This document shows positions 17,179 through 30,082 of a stretch of DNA of 64,000 nt, piece after piece. Where the stretch lies: NCBI RefSeq assembly GCF_021739025.1, contig NZ_JAKKOT010000008.1, positions 124,001 through 188,000 of the forward strand, written 5' to 3'. This DNA is from Gordonia liuliyuniae (GTDB lineage: Bacteria; Actinomycetota; Actinomycetes; Mycobacteriales; Mycobacteriaceae). Position numbers and translations under genes: made by a program. The notes beneath the pieces were generated by a model that saw nothing but the letters and a program-made list of their open reading frames with translations, had not been told where the DNA came from and searched no databases. Every line of letters starts with the position of its first letter. Positions within the stretch are counted from its first letter, which is position 1.

Positions 17179-20100
17179 TTGGCTCTCGACCGCCAGTCCA
17201 CCTCAACCACTGCGGGTATTATCCCGGGAGCGCCGCACCGCGCTTCATTCGCCAAGATCGACGAGCCACTGGAGGTCCCGGGTCTGCTGGACGTCCAGCT
17301 CGACTCGTTCGACTGGCTCGTCGGAACGCCCGAGTGGCGCGCTAAGGCGACCGCCCGCGGTGAAGAGAACCCGGTCGGCGGACTCGAGGATGTCCTCCGC
17401 GAACTGTCGCCCATCGAGGACTTCTCATCCTCGATGTCCCTGTCCTTCTCTGATCCGCACTTCGACGAGGTCAAGGCCTCGGTCGACGAGTGCAAAGACA
17501 AGGACATGACGTACGCGGCTCCGCTGTTCGTCACCGCCGAGTTCATCAACAACAACACCGGCGAGATCAAGTCGCAGACCGTCTTCATGGGCGACTTCCC
17601 GATCATGACCGACAAGGGCAGCTTCATCATCAACGGCACCGAGCGTGTCGTGGTGAGCCAGCTGGTCCGTAGCCCCGGCGTGTACTTCGACGCCACCATC
17701 GACAAGGCCACCGAGAAGACACTGCACTCGGTCAAGGTGATCCCGGGCCGCGGCGCGTGGCTCGAGTTCGACGTCGACAAGCGCGACACCGTCGGTGTCC
17801 GCATCGACCGCAAGCGCCGTCAGCCCGTCACCGTGCTGCTGCAGGCGCTCGGCATGACGCGCGAAGAGATCACCGAGCGCTTCGGCTTCTCCGAGATCCT
17901 CATGTCGACGCTGGAGAAGGACTCGACCGGCAACCAGGACGAAGCCCTCCTCGAGGTCTACCGCAAGCTGCGTCCGGGCGAGCCGCCGACTAAGGAGTCG
18001 GCCGAGAGCCTCTTGGAGAACCTGTTCTTCAAGGACAAGCGCTACGACCTGGCACGTGTCGGTCGCTACAAGATCAACAAGAAGCTCGGTCTCACCGCGA
18101 CCCCGATGTTCGGTGAGTCGGTGCTGACCCGCGAGGACATCATCGCGACCGTCGAGTACCTGGTGCGCCTGCACGAGGCCGACCCGAACGTCACCAGCGA
18201 GATGACCGTCCCCGGCGGTGTCCCGGTGCCCGTCGAGGTCGACGACATCGACCACTTCGGCAACCGTCGCCTGCGCACCGTCGGCGAGCTGATCCAGAAT
18301 CAGATCCGGGTCGGTCTGTCCCGCATGGAGCGCGTCGTCCGCGAGCGCATGACCACGCAGGACGCCGAGGCGATCACTCCGCAGACTCTGATCAACATCC
18401 GTCCCGTCGTGGCGGCGATCAAGGAGTTCTTCGGGACCAGCCAGCTCTCGCAGTTCATGGACCAGAACAACCCGCTGTCGGGTCTGACGCACAAGCGTCG
18501 TCTCTCGGCGCTCGGCCCGGGTGGTCTGTCGCGTGAGCGTGCCGGCCTGGAAGTCCGTGACGTCCACCCGTCGCACTACGGCCGCATGTGCCCGATCGAG
18601 ACGCCGGAAGGACCGAACATCGGCCTGATCGGTTCGCTGTCGGTGTACGCCCGCGTCAACCCGTTCGGCTTCATCGAGACGCCGTACCGCAAGGTCATCG
18701 ACGGCAAGGTCTCCGACCAGATCGAGTACATGACCGCCGACGAGGAGGATCGTTACCTCATCGGTCAGGCGAACACGAACTACGACGCCGACGGCACCAT
18801 CACCGACGAGCGCGTCCTGGTCCGCATCAAGGGCGCCGAGGTCGAGTTCGTTCCGGCTGCGCAGGTCCAGTACATCGACGTCTCGCCGCGCCAGATGGTG
18901 TCGGTCGCGACCGCGATGATCCCGTTCCTCGAGCACGACGACGCCAACCGTGCCCTGATGGGCGCGAACATGCAGCGCCAGGCGGTGCCGCTGGTCCAGA
19001 GCGAGTCGCCGCTGGTCGGCACCGGCATGGAGTTGCGTGCCGCGGTCGATGCAGGCGATGTCATCGTCACCGGCAAGACCGGTGTCATCGAAGAGGTCTC
19101 GGCCGACTACATCACCGTGATGGCCGACGACGGCACCCGGGACAGCTACCGCCTGCGCAAGTTCGAGCGGAGCAACCACGGCACGTGCGCCAACCAGGTG
19201 CCGATCGTCGACGAGGGGCAGCGTGTCGAGGCCGGTCAGGTTCTCGCCGACGGTCCGTGCACCGACCAGGGTGAGATGGCGCTCGGCAAGAACCTGCTCG
19301 TGGCGATCATGCCGTGGGAGGGTCACAACTACGAGGACGCGATCATTCTGAGCCAGCGCCTCGTCGAAGAGGACACGCTCACCTCGATTCACATCGAGGA
19401 GCACGAGATCGATGCCCGCGACACCAAGCTCGGTGCCGAGGAGATCACTCGTGACATCCCGAACGTCTCCGACGAGGTCCTCGCGGACCTCGACGAGCGC
19501 GGCATCGTGCGCATCGGCGCCGAGGTCCGCGACGGCGACGTGCTGGTCGGCAAGGTCACCCCGAAGGGCGAGACCGAGCTGACCCCGGAAGAGCGTCTGC
19601 TCCGCGCGATCTTCGGTGAGAAGGCGCGCGAAGTGCGTGACACCTCGCTGAAGGTGCCGCACGGCGAAACCGGCAAGGTCATCGGCGTCCGCGTCTTCAG
19701 CCGTGACGACGACGACGACCTCGCTCCGGGCGTCAACGAGCTGGTCCGCGTCTACGTCGCGCAGAAGCGCAAGATCCAGGACGGCGACAAGCTCGCAGGC
19801 CGCCACGGCAACAAGGGCGTCATCGGCAAGATCCTGCCGCAGGAGGACATGCCTTTCTTGCCCGACGGCACGCCGGTCGACATCATCCTGAACACCCACG
19901 GTGTTCCGCGTCGTATGAACATCGGCCAGATCTTGGAGACCCACCTCGGTTGGGTCGCCAAGGCCGGCTGGAACATCGACACCGCGCAGCTCGAAGAGGA
20001 GTGGGCCAAGCGCCTGCCCGCCGACATGGTCTCGGCCGAGCCGAACACGAACACCGCGACCCCGGTGTTCGACGGTGCCAAGGACGACGAGTTGGCCGGT

Positions 20101-20679
20101 CTGCTCGGCTCGACCCTGCCGAACCGTGACGGCGACGTCATGGTCGGCCCGGACGGCAAGGCGACGCTGTTCGACGGTCGTTCCGGCGAGCCGTTCCCGT
20201 ACCCGGTCGCGGTCGGCTACATGTACATCATCAAGCTGCACCACCTGGTCGACGACAAGATCCACGCGCGTTCGACCGGTCCGTACTCGATGATCACGCA
20301 GCAGCCGCTCGGTGGTAAGGCGCAGTTCGGTGGCCAGCGCTTCGGTGAGATGGAGTGCTGGGCGATGCAGGCGTACGGCGCCGCCTACACGCTGCAGGAA
20401 CTGTTGACCATCAAGTCGGACGACGTCGTCGGCCGCGTGAAGGTCTACGAGGCGATCGTCAAGGGCGAGAACATCCCGGAACCGGGTATCCCCGAGTCGT
20501 TCAAGGTCCTGCTCAAGGAGCTTCAGTCGCTCTGCCTCAACGTGGAGGTGCTGTCGTCGGACGGTGCAGCCATCGAGATGGCCGACAGCGATGACGAAGA
20601 CCTCGAGCGCGCCGCCGCGAACCTGGGCATCAACCTCTCGCGCAACGAGAACGCCACGGTCGACGATCTCGCGAACTGA
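17179..20679 (+). CDS. rpoB: DNA-directed RNA polymerase subunit beta
   Basis: 1166 aa from TTG 17179, chosen because GGAAGGA lies 6 nt upstream. The same arrangement (GGAAGGA, CATC, TTG) is what I recall for mycobacterial rpoB. A GTG at 17161 would add six residues (MLEGRI). The protein aligns end to end with the mycobacterial beta subunit ([20 protein letters not shown] at the start, [12 protein letters not shown] near the end). The rifampicin-binding cluster reads [18 protein letters not shown] then [11 protein letters not shown], the sensitive wild-type form. rpoC follows after 137 bp. Confidence 0.98.
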   Translation: MALDRQSTSTTAGIIPGAPHRASFAKIDEPLEVPGLLDVQLDSFDWLVGTPEWRAKATARGEENPVGGLEDVLRELSPIEDFSSSMSLSFSDPHFDEVKASVDECKDKDMTYAAPLFVTAEFINNNTGEIKSQTVFMGDFPIMTDKGSFIINGTERVVVSQLVRSPGVYFDATIDKATEKTLHSVKVIPGRGAWLEFDVDKRDTVGVRIDRKRRQPVTVLLQALGMTREEITERFGFSEILMSTLEKDSTGNQDEALLEVYRKLRPGEPPTKESAESLLENLFFKDKRYDLARVGRYKINKKLGLTATPMFGESVLTREDIIATVEYLVRLHEADPNVTSEMTVPGGVPVPVEVDDIDHFGNRRLRTVGELIQNQIRVGLSRMERVVRERMTTQDAEAITPQTLINIRPVVAAIKEFFGTSQLSQFMDQNNPLSGLTHKRRLSALGPGGLSRERAGLEVRDVHPSHYGRMCPIETPEGPNIGLIGSLSVYARVNPFGFIETPYRKVIDGKVSDQIEYMTADEEDRYLIGQANTNYDADGTITDERVLVRIKGAEVEFVPAAQVQYIDVSPRQMVSVATAMIPFLEHDDANRALMGANMQRQAVPLVQSESPLVGTGMELRAAVDAGDVIVTGKTGVIEEVSADYITVMADDGTRDSYRLRKFERSNHGTCANQVPIVDEGQRVEAGQVLADGPCTDQGEMALGKNLLVAIMPWEGHNYEDAIILSQRLVEEDTLTSIHIEEHEIDARDTKLGAEEITRDIPNVSDEVLADLDERGIVRIGAEVRDGDVLVGKVTPKGETELTPEERLLRAIFGEKAREVRDTSLKVPHGETGKVIGVRVFSRDDDDDLAPGVNELVRVYVAQKRKIQDGDKLAGRHGNKGVIGKILPQEDMPFLPDGTPVDIILNTHGVPRRMNIGQILETHLGWVAKAGWNIDTAQLEEEWAKRLPADMVSAEPNTNTATPVFDGAKDDELAGLLGSTLPNRDGDVMVGPDGKATLFDGRSGEPFPYPVAVGYMYIIKLHHLVDDKIHARSTGPYSMITQQPLGGKAQFGGQRFGEMECWAMQAYGAAYTLQELLTIKSDDVVGRVKVYEAIVKGENIPEPGIPESFKVLLKELQSLCLNVEVLSSDGAAIEMADSDDEDLERAAANLGINLSRNENATVDDLAN

Positions 20680-20816
20680 CCCACGCACGGGGAGCTCCGC
20701 CCCCGTGGACCCCTGGTTAGACCAGTACGGGCTCACGGGGGAGGGATTTCCCGAATGACACAACTTGAACCTCGACGCTTTTAGAGCTTGCTAGCTTTCT
20801 GAGGAAGGGCAATAGA

Positions 20817-24773
<3,957 letters not shown>

Positions 24774-24787
24774 CGCGAGACAGACAA

Positions 24788-24825
24788 CGAGGAAGGCCCC
24801 CACCGCGAGGTGGGGGCCTTCCTCG
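24788..24825 (+). terminator. Hairpin terminator after rpoC
   Basis: A perfect 17-bp stem (24788-24804 with 24809-24825) with a GCGA tetraloop lies just after the rpoC stop. No T-tract follows. That is common for actinobacterial terminators, but leaves intrinsic termination less certain. Confidence 0.8.
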
Positions 24826-24857
24826 TCGCTGCTGGTCGTGCCCAGGGCGCGGCTTTG

Positions 24858-24882
24858 TGCGCAGGGTCAGACCCTGAGCGCA
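24858..24882. repeat. Second hairpin in the convergent rpoC/SRPBCC gap
   Basis: TGCGC-AGGGT pairs with ACCCT-GA-GCGCA (10 bp, two-base bulge, CAG loop). An 11-bp near-repeat (CCCTGAGCGCA, then CCCTGAGCACA) follows at 24872 and 24893. It lies between convergent genes and may terminate transcription in one or both directions. Confidence 0.5.
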
Positions 24883-24943
24883 AGGGCGCTGCCCTGAGCA
24901 CAAACGGGCAGGACTGAGTTTCTGCGAGGGCCGTCGCTGAGAC

Positions 24944-25390
24944 TTAGGGGGCCAGTTCGGCGGCCCGTCTGCCGACGGCTTCGGTGGTCTTCGTGAACTT
25001 GGCGACGAGCTCCCTGCCCATCAGGGCCTTGACGACCACGGACAACGGTCCGTTGATCTCGAAGTGCGAGTCGTAGCGCGACCGCCCGTCGCCGAGATCG
25101 ACGACGCTCTGGCGGCGCAGGCTGGTGATCAACCGGAACGGAGCGGGCTTCATCCGGTAGGTGAACCATCGTCCGGCCTCGTCCACCTCGTCGATGAACT
25201 CGCGTTGACGCATCGGCGGTCGGGGGCCGAGGTCGACCTTCATGTCGATCGGCGCACCCGGAGTCAGCGTCGTCGAGCAGTCCAGCTGGAAGGGATTCCA
25301 TTCGTGGTAGGCGTCGAAGTCGGTGAGCACGCTCCAGACCACGTCGGCAGGTGCGTCGATTTCGATGCTGTTGTCGGTGACTAGGCTCAT
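24944..25390 (-). CDS. SRPBCC (START/Bet v 1-like) family protein
   Basis: 148 aa from ATG 25390; a longer start at 25408 adds MFYSCG without a better ribosome-binding site. The opening (NSIEIDAPADVVWSVLTDFD, then EWNPF) is the classical helix-grip SRPBCC signature. These small proteins bind hydrophobic ligands in a central cavity; the ligand is unknown. A box matching TNNAACNNGTTNNA overlaps its probable -10 region (25401-25414), so its promoter may be under KstR-type control. Confidence 0.85.
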   Translation of the reverse strand: MSLVTDNSIEIDAPADVVWSVLTDFDAYHEWNPFQLDCSTTLTPGAPIDMKVDLGPRPPMRQREFIDEVDEAGRWFTYRMKPAPFRLITSLRRQSVVDLGDGRSRYDSHFEINGPLSVVVKALMGRELVAKFTKTTEAVGRRAAELAP

Positions 25391-25400
25391 CCCGCAACTG

Positions 25401-25414
25401 TAGAACACGTTGCA
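25401..25414 (-). promoter_or_regulatory. KstR-like box upstream of the SRPBCC gene
   Basis: On the minus strand TGCAACGTGTTCTA, a full match to the TNNAACNNGTTNNA consensus known for the sterol regulator KstR. It is followed by CAGT, forming TACAGT as a possible -10, 11 bp from the start codon. The binding protein is not established. Confidence 0.5.
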
Positions 25415-25426
25415 GAAATGCGTCTG

Positions 25427-26422
25427 TCAAGCGCCGATGGCGCGAGCGATCATCGGCCAGGAGTCACGGAGGTCGGCGTAGAACAGGCCCCACGTGTGTA
25501 CGCCGTCGGGGCGGTGGACGAAGCGGTGTGGGATGTGTAGACCCGCGAGTCGGTTCGCCATGTTCGTCGTGCAGCTCAGGGCTATGCGTTCGATCACGTT
25601 GCCGCCGACGAGTCCGCCGCCGTTGCGGAGGAGGCTGCCGTCCACCGGCCCCGCTACTCCCGACCCGGCGGACAGATAGATGGTCTTGCCACGGAGCTTG
25701 CCTGCGTTGACCACCGGATCGTGGTGCCGCCACTGCGGGCTTCCCGGCGGCCCCCACATGTTGACGACGTTCCCGCCTCCTCGGGCGACGACGGCCGTGT
25801 TCGCGAGCAGCCCCAGCGGATCGGTGGCGCCGGGGCAACCGCTGTAGGAGGCGACGGCACGCCATCGTGACGGCGCGTGCGTCACGATGTCCAGGGCCGG
25901 GCCCGCCGTCATGGAGACGCCCGACAGGGCGTTCACGCGACTGGTGCGGTAGGCCGCGTCGATCACCGGCGGGAGTTCCCGGTTGATGTAGGTCTCCCAT
26001 TTGTTGCGCCCGAGAATCGGGTCGTTCGTGTTCCAGTCGGTCCACATGGAGAACTTCCCGCCGATCGGCAGGATGACGTTGACGCGTTTGTGTGCGAAGA
26101 ACGCTCGGGCGCCGCCGCTGTGGTACCAGGAGATGCCGTCCTCGGCGCCGCCCGCGCCGGGGAGCATGTAGAAGGACGGCAGTCCGCCAGGCTTACCGAC
26201 CGGATGCAGGACGTGGTTGCGGACCACCCGGTGCATCGACGGCGAGTACACCGAGACCAGATCCACTCGTGGGCTGAGCCGTTGCACACCGACGATCCGT
26301 GCTGCCGCGGCAGCCGCGGGCAGTCCTGGAGCCGATGCGGCGAGCAACGCGAAGACGACGGCCACGAGAACGGTTCGCCTGGTACGGCGGCGACGTGTCG
26401 GAGCGGGCGCGGACGCAGGCAT
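25427..26422 (-). CDS. Secreted antigen-85-like esterase/mycolyltransferase family protein
   Basis: 331 aa from ATG 26422, with GAGGA 8 nt upstream. Longer in-frame starts run into the divergent polymerase gene. A basic start and a hydrophobic core ending in AAAAA form a Sec signal peptide of about 40 residues. The mature part follows the antigen 85 / esterase D plan: SFYMLPGAGG, TDWNTNDP, nucleophile elbow GVSMTAG and a C-terminal HTWGLF histidine. Antigen 85 proteins transfer mycolic acids onto trehalose and arabinogalactan. Which reaction this paralogue performs is not visible. Confidence 0.86.
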   Translation of the reverse strand: MPASAPAPTRRRRTRRTVLVAVVFALLAASAPGLPAAAAAARIVGVQRLSPRVDLVSVYSPSMHRVVRNHVLHPVGKPGGLPSFYMLPGAGGAEDGISWYHSGGARAFFAHKRVNVILPIGGKFSMWTDWNTNDPILGRNKWETYINRELPPVIDAAYRTSRVNALSGVSMTAGPALDIVTHAPSRWRAVASYSGCPGATDPLGLLANTAVVARGGGNVVNMWGPPGSPQWRHHDPVVNAGKLRGKTIYLSAGSGVAGPVDGSLLRNGGGLVGGNVIERIALSCTTNMANRLAGLHIPHRFVHRPDGVHTWGLFYADLRDSWPMIARAIGA

Positions 26423-26546
26423 GTGCGTTGTCCTCGCACGCAATTCAGTCACGACCCGACAGTAGCGGTGGCACCGTCGAGGGCCGATCCGCGTTACTCG
26501 TTCGTTGTGGTATCGATGCGTGCTCCTGCCTTCTACAGTGGAGGTC

Positions 26547-27674
26547 GTGGCCGAGCGCGTCGATCGAGCGCAGCAGCAGCCGCCGACGCGGTTCCGTTGG
26601 CTGCTGCACATCGACGTGGACCAGTTCCAGGTGGCGGCGGAGCGATTGCGTCGGCCCGATCTCGTCGGTGTCCGGGTCATCGTCGGCGGAGACGGCGATC
26701 CGTCCCGTCCGCGGCAGGTGGTGACGTGCGCGTCGTACGAGGCGCGGGGCGACGGTGCGCGTGCAGGCCTTCCACTTCCCGCAGCCAGACGTAAGAGCCC
26801 CGACGCCGTCTTCCTGCCGCTCGACATGGCGTATTACACCGACGTCTCCGAGCGGGTCATGGACGTCGTCCGGGCACAGGGCAGTCCGGTGGAAGTGTGG
26901 GGATTCGACGAGGCGTACCTCGGCGTCGAGCCGCGTGACGCGACGCCGATGCTGACCGCGGCGGAGGTCGTCGCGTTCGCCGACCGGCTCCGGACCGCGG
27001 TACTCGACGAGACCGGTCTCGAGTGCTGTCTCGGCGTCTCCGACAACAAGCAGCGAGCCAAGATGGCCGCGGGGTTCGCGAAGGCTGCGGTCCGTCGCCC
27101 TGACGCGCCTGCCGCCGACCGGATCTTTGTGCTCGACGACGGGAACTGGCCTCAACTCATGGGGCCGCGATCCTGCCGCGATCTGTGGAGCGTCGGTCCG
27201 AGGACCGCGGCTCGGCTCGCCGATCACGGCGTCGACACCGTCGAGCAACTGCAGACGGTACCGCTCGAGGATCTGATTTCGATGTTCGGCCCGAGCCAAG
27301 GAAATTGGCTGTACGTCCTGTGTCGGGGAGGCGGCGACGACGCGATCGCGACCGCGCCGTGGATCGCGAAGTCCCACTCGCGGTCACGCACCTATCCGAG
27401 AGATCTCACCGATCGGGAAGAAGTCCGTGACGCGGCGGCCGATTTGACCCGTGAGGTGCTCGCGCACGCCGTCGCCGAGCAGCGCCTGCCGTTCCGTGTC
27501 GGGCTCACCGTTCGCACGTCGACCTTCTACACGCGGACGAAGGTGCGCAGGCTCGCCGAGCCGACTGTCGAGTACGCCGAGATCATCCCCGTCGTCGACA
27601 GTCTGGTCGATGCCTTCGAACTCGACCGGCCGGTTCGTCTGCTGGCCGTCCGGTTGGAATTGGAAGACGTGTAG
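26547..27674 (+). CDS. dinB2: Y-family DNA polymerase, DinB2/DinP type (Pol IV-like) with Gln at the steric gate
   Basis: 375 aa from GTG 26547; the start is uncertain because GGAGG is only 2 nt away and TACAGT about 8 nt upstream could give a near-leaderless mRNA. Catalytic carboxylates are in HIDVDQF (Asp23, Asp25) and GFDEAYL (Asp121, Glu122). The palm motif VVTCASYEAR, the GVSDNKQRAKMAAG segment and the helix-hairpin-helix LWSVGPRTAARLADHG are typical. It matches mycobacterial DinP/DinB2 (Rv3056) as I recall it. The residue after DxDQF, the sugar-selecting steric gate, is Gln28; it is Phe/Tyr in most Y-family enzymes and Leu in mycobacterial DinB2. No clamp-binding motif is seen at the C-terminus. 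Confidence 0.9.
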   Translation: MAERVDRAQQQPPTRFRWLLHIDVDQFQVAAERLRRPDLVGVRVIVGGDGDPSRPRQVVTCASYEARGDGARAGLPLPAARRKSPDAVFLPLDMAYYTDVSERVMDVVRAQGSPVEVWGFDEAYLGVEPRDATPMLTAAEVVAFADRLRTAVLDETGLECCLGVSDNKQRAKMAAGFAKAAVRRPDAPAADRIFVLDDGNWPQLMGPRSCRDLWSVGPRTAARLADHGVDTVEQLQTVPLEDLISMFGPSQGNWLYVLCRGGGDDAIATAPWIAKSHSRSRTYPRDLTDREEVRDAAADLTREVLAHAVAEQRLPFRVGLTVRTSTFYTRTKVRRLAEPTVEYAEIIPVVDSLVDAFELDRPVRLLAVRLELEDV

Positions 27675-27683
27675 CGCGCGCTG

Positions 27684-28193
27684 TCAGCGGGGAACCCGCA
27701 ACGAACTGAGTTCGGCGTCGCCGTCAACATCCAACCCGATCTGTTCCCATTCGACGCCGATCCGGACGACGGCGTAGGCCGACGTCGGAAATCTCTCGAT
27801 CGTGCCGGACGGATCGAGCGTCAACGCCGTCTCCGGGATTCCCGGAAAGTGGCCGACCATCAGCAGGGTCCGCGCGTCGGCCGGCGCGTGAATGCGGATC
27901 GTCTCCAGCAATTCGTCGGGTGTGCCGCCGTAGATGCCGTCGACATACTGGGTCGGCGCGCCGATCCCGGTCCGCGCCAACGTCAGCCGGGTGCGCGTCG
28001 CCGTCGAACAGAGAACGGCGTCGACACGATACCCGTCGTCCCGGATCCAGTCGCCTGCGAGCGCGGCCTGACGTCGACCGCGCTCGTTGAGCGGCCGCTC
28101 GTGATCGGGGACGCCGAGCGGGTAGTCGCTCTTCCCGTGCCGAAGCAGGATCAGCAGGCGGCTCCCTCGGCTCATGCGGCTCCGTGGGCTCAT
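27684..28193 (-). CDS. SixA-like histidine phosphatase (phosphoglycerate-mutase fold)
   Basis: 169 aa from ATG 28193, or 163 from ATG 28175. The RHGKSD motif carries the catalytic histidine. LNERGRRQAA, CSTATRTRLT and the second histidine in LLMVGHFPGI complete the SixA signature. Such proteins remove phosphate from phosphohistidine or small phosphoesters; the partner is unknown. An 18-bp tandem duplication has copied the ribosome-binding site and start codon, so both ATGs have identical upstream sequence. The first ATG overlaps the stop of the upstream small gene (ATGA). Confidence 0.87.
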   Translation of the reverse strand: MSPRSRMSRGSRLLILLRHGKSDYPLGVPDHERPLNERGRRQAALAGDWIRDDGYRVDAVLCSTATRTRLTLARTGIGAPTQYVDGIYGGTPDELLETIRIHAPADARTLLMVGHFPGIPETALTLDPSGTIERFPTSAYAVVRIGVEWEQIGLDVDGDAELSSLRVPR

Positions 28194-28205
28194 GCGGCTC
28201 CGTGG
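28170..28205. repeat. 18-bp tandem duplication spanning the SixA-like start
   Basis: GCTCATGCGGCTCCGTGG is repeated exactly at 28170-28187 and 28188-28205. On the minus strand each copy contains GGAG, CCGC and ATG, a complete translation start. It also covers the last codons of the upstream gene. Confidence 0.98.
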
Positions 28206-28462
28206 GTGTCCCGGGCGAGCGAGGAGTCAGCGGACATGGTCCGCAGTACTTGCGCGGTGGCACGCCACGCGGCGGCCTCCTGCACGTAGAAGGCATGTGC
28301 ATCGACGTCGCACGTGTGAGCAGAGTCGTCGGCCAGCTCGGACAACTCCAGGTGCTCGTCGACGCACCGCGTGATCAGACTCGCCAGACTCTCGCCCCGG
28401 CACGCTGCGTCGACGTCGTCGGAGGCCAGGGTCATCAGGCGTTCCAGTTCGCTGCGGTACAT
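28190..28462 (-). CDS. Small conserved-looking protein of unknown function upstream of the SixA-like gene
   Basis: 90 aa, acidic and mostly helical (MYRSELERLMTLASDDVDAA), without signal peptide or membrane segment. I do not recognise a family. Its stop overlaps the SixA-like start (ATGA), suggesting co-translation and perhaps a linked role. The C-terminal residues THGAA lie inside the 18-bp duplication, so the end of the protein may have been altered by that event. Confidence 0.65.
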   Translation of the reverse strand: MYRSELERLMTLASDDVDAACRGESLASLITRCVDEHLELSELADDSAHTCDVDAHAFYVQEAAAWRATAQVLRTMSADSSLARDTHGAA

Positions 28463-28609
28463 GAGTCAACGGTAGATCCGACCCCCGACAATCTCAGGCA
28501 GGCGCGCCACCGGTTGTCGGGTGCACAGGCGTCAGTGGAATGAGTGACAATTCACGCGCAGTGCTCGTGATTGCCGGGTGAGGCGTCGCCTGCGGATAGT
28601 CTGGTCGGG

Positions 28610-29455
28610 ATGCACACCTGGATTCCCGCACTGTTGGCGATCGCCGCGGCACTGTTGATCGCCATCGGCACTGTGCTGCGTCAGCGCTCGTCGGCGGCGA
28701 GCGGGGCCATCACCGCCGGCTGGTGGATCGGCGCTGCCGTGGCGTTGTCCGGGTTCTCGCTGCAAGCGTCGGCGTTGGGCCTCGGGTCGATCCTCCTCGT
28801 GCAACCGCTCGTCGTGCTCGCCGTGTTGTTCGTGCTGCCGATGGAGGCGTGGGCCGACCACCGGCGACCACGCCGCTCCGAGTGGGCGTGGGGCGGTGTC
28901 CTCGTCGCCTGCGTCGTCGCCTTCCTACTGATCGCGAGACCGGTATCGACGGACCGCCGCCCAGATGTCGTCGTCATGGGAGGCACGGTCGGCGCAGTGG
29001 TCGCCGGGTTGATCGCGCTCGTCGTGGTCGCCGAATGCAAGGACAACCGTCACCACAAGGCGTTACTGTACGGACTGGCGTCGGGTGCCCTGTTCGGAGT
29101 GTCCTCACTGCTGATCAAAGCGGTGGCGATCCGCGTCGTCGACGGCCCGCTGACCGTGTTCGTCCATTACGAGGTCTATCTGCTGGTGCCGGTCGTCGTG
29201 CTCGGCGTCGTCGCGCAGCAGCGTTCGTTCGGGTCCGGTGATCTGCAGACGTCGTTTCCGGCCATGAACGTCATGGAGCCGACCGTCGCGATGGTGCTCG
29301 GTGTCGCGCTCCTCGGCGAGAGCTTGAAGGTCGGGGTGCCCGCGACGATCATTCTCGTAGTGGTCCTGGCACTGGCGATCGTCGCTGTCGCAGAACTGGC
29401 CAAAGCCGCAGCGATCCGCGGGGACCAGCGTTCGCTGGCGTGCGTGGATCAGTGA
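28610..29455 (+). CDS. DMT-superfamily (EamA-like) membrane transporter
   Basis: 281 aa from ATG 28610. About nine to ten hydrophobic segments span the whole protein, and the C-terminal half has the EamA-like pattern NVMEPTVAMVLGVALLGESLKVG. Substrate unknown. GATAGT about 14 bp before the ATG could be a -10 element giving a short-leader mRNA. A GTGA-N4-TCAC inverted repeat lies at 28544-28555. The upstream neighbour is divergent. Confidence 0.82.
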   Translation: MHTWIPALLAIAAALLIAIGTVLRQRSSAASGAITAGWWIGAAVALSGFSLQASALGLGSILLVQPLVVLAVLFVLPMEAWADHRRPRRSEWAWGGVLVACVVAFLLIARPVSTDRRPDVVVMGGTVGAVVAGLIALVVVAECKDNRHHKALLYGLASGALFGVSSLLIKAVAIRVVDGPLTVFVHYEVYLLVPVVVLGVVAQQRSFGSGDLQTSFPAMNVMEPTVAMVLGVALLGESLKVGVPATIILVVVLALAIVAVAELAKAAAIRGDQRSLACVDQ

Positions 29456-29503
29456 ACGTACCCAGACCCAGCCTCCCGCGATTACGCAGGCTTCGGCAGA
29501 GGC

Positions 29504-29956
29504 TCAGGCTCCGGCGATGACCGGCTTGAGTCGCTCGGCCCACGCCTGCGCCGCCTTGGCGGGCTTCTCGGCGCTCGATGCGTCGTGGCGGTAGTGCTCC
29601 CCGACCTCGATCGCGCCCAGAGCCGTCAGTTTCTCGGCCATGACCTCTCCGCCGCGGTTGAACGTGTCGTCGTAGACCGTGTCGCCGAGACCGAACACGG
29701 AGAAGCGCAGTCCAGCGAGATCGGGCTTCTCCTCATCCAACTCATCCGCGAACGGAAGTGCGCTCGACGGGAGTTCGCCTTCGCCGTACGTCGAGCAGAC
29801 CACGACGAGGAAGTCGTCGGTGTTCAGATCTTCGGCGGCGTACTCGGCCATGTCGTAGATCGACGGATCGTGGTCGGCGGCGAGCACGTCGGCGATGGCG
29901 TCGGCGACGAGTTCGCTGGTGCCGGTCTCGGTGCCGTAGAGGATGACAGCTGCCAT
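29504..29956 (-). CDS. Flavodoxin / MioC-like FMN protein
   Basis: 150 aa from ATG 29956. The FMN phosphate loop (YGTETGTSE), the CSTYGEGELPSSALPF loop and FSVFGLGDTVYDDTF are the standard flavodoxin signatures. It is a small cytoplasmic one-electron carrier, partner unknown. A possible partner, the reductase fprB, is about 4 kb away and not co-transcribed. Confidence 0.93.
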   Translation of the reverse strand: MAAVILYGTETGTSELVADAIADVLAADHDPSIYDMAEYAAEDLNTDDFLVVVCSTYGEGELPSSALPFADELDEEKPDLAGLRFSVFGLGDTVYDDTFNRGGEVMAEKLTALGAIEVGEHYRHDASSAEKPAKAAQAWAERLKPVIAGA

Positions 29957-30082
29957 TATCGGGCATCTCCTGGGAAGATTCGGGGTCAACGACGACGATG
30001 ACGGTATCCTAACCACTTCGTCGCGTCGAACCCCGACCAGGGACTTTAGGTCTATGTCACAGGCCCGTCGGCGGAGTCGGGG

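Noticed and set aside
18421..18540. Rifampicin-resistance change in rpoB
   Set aside because: The cluster reads the wild-type residues (His and Ser of the THKRRLSA segment intact), so no resistance mutation is claimed.
17425..20763. Long open frame antisense to rpoB (about 1110 codons)
   Set aside because: Same effect: complementary to a conserved gene, no ribosome-binding site or recognisable domain.
28544..28555. GTGA-CAAT-TCAC as a CRP-type site upstream of the DMT transporter
   Set aside because: The spacer is 4 bp rather than the 6 bp of CRP/GlxR sites, so only the 30640 site is called.
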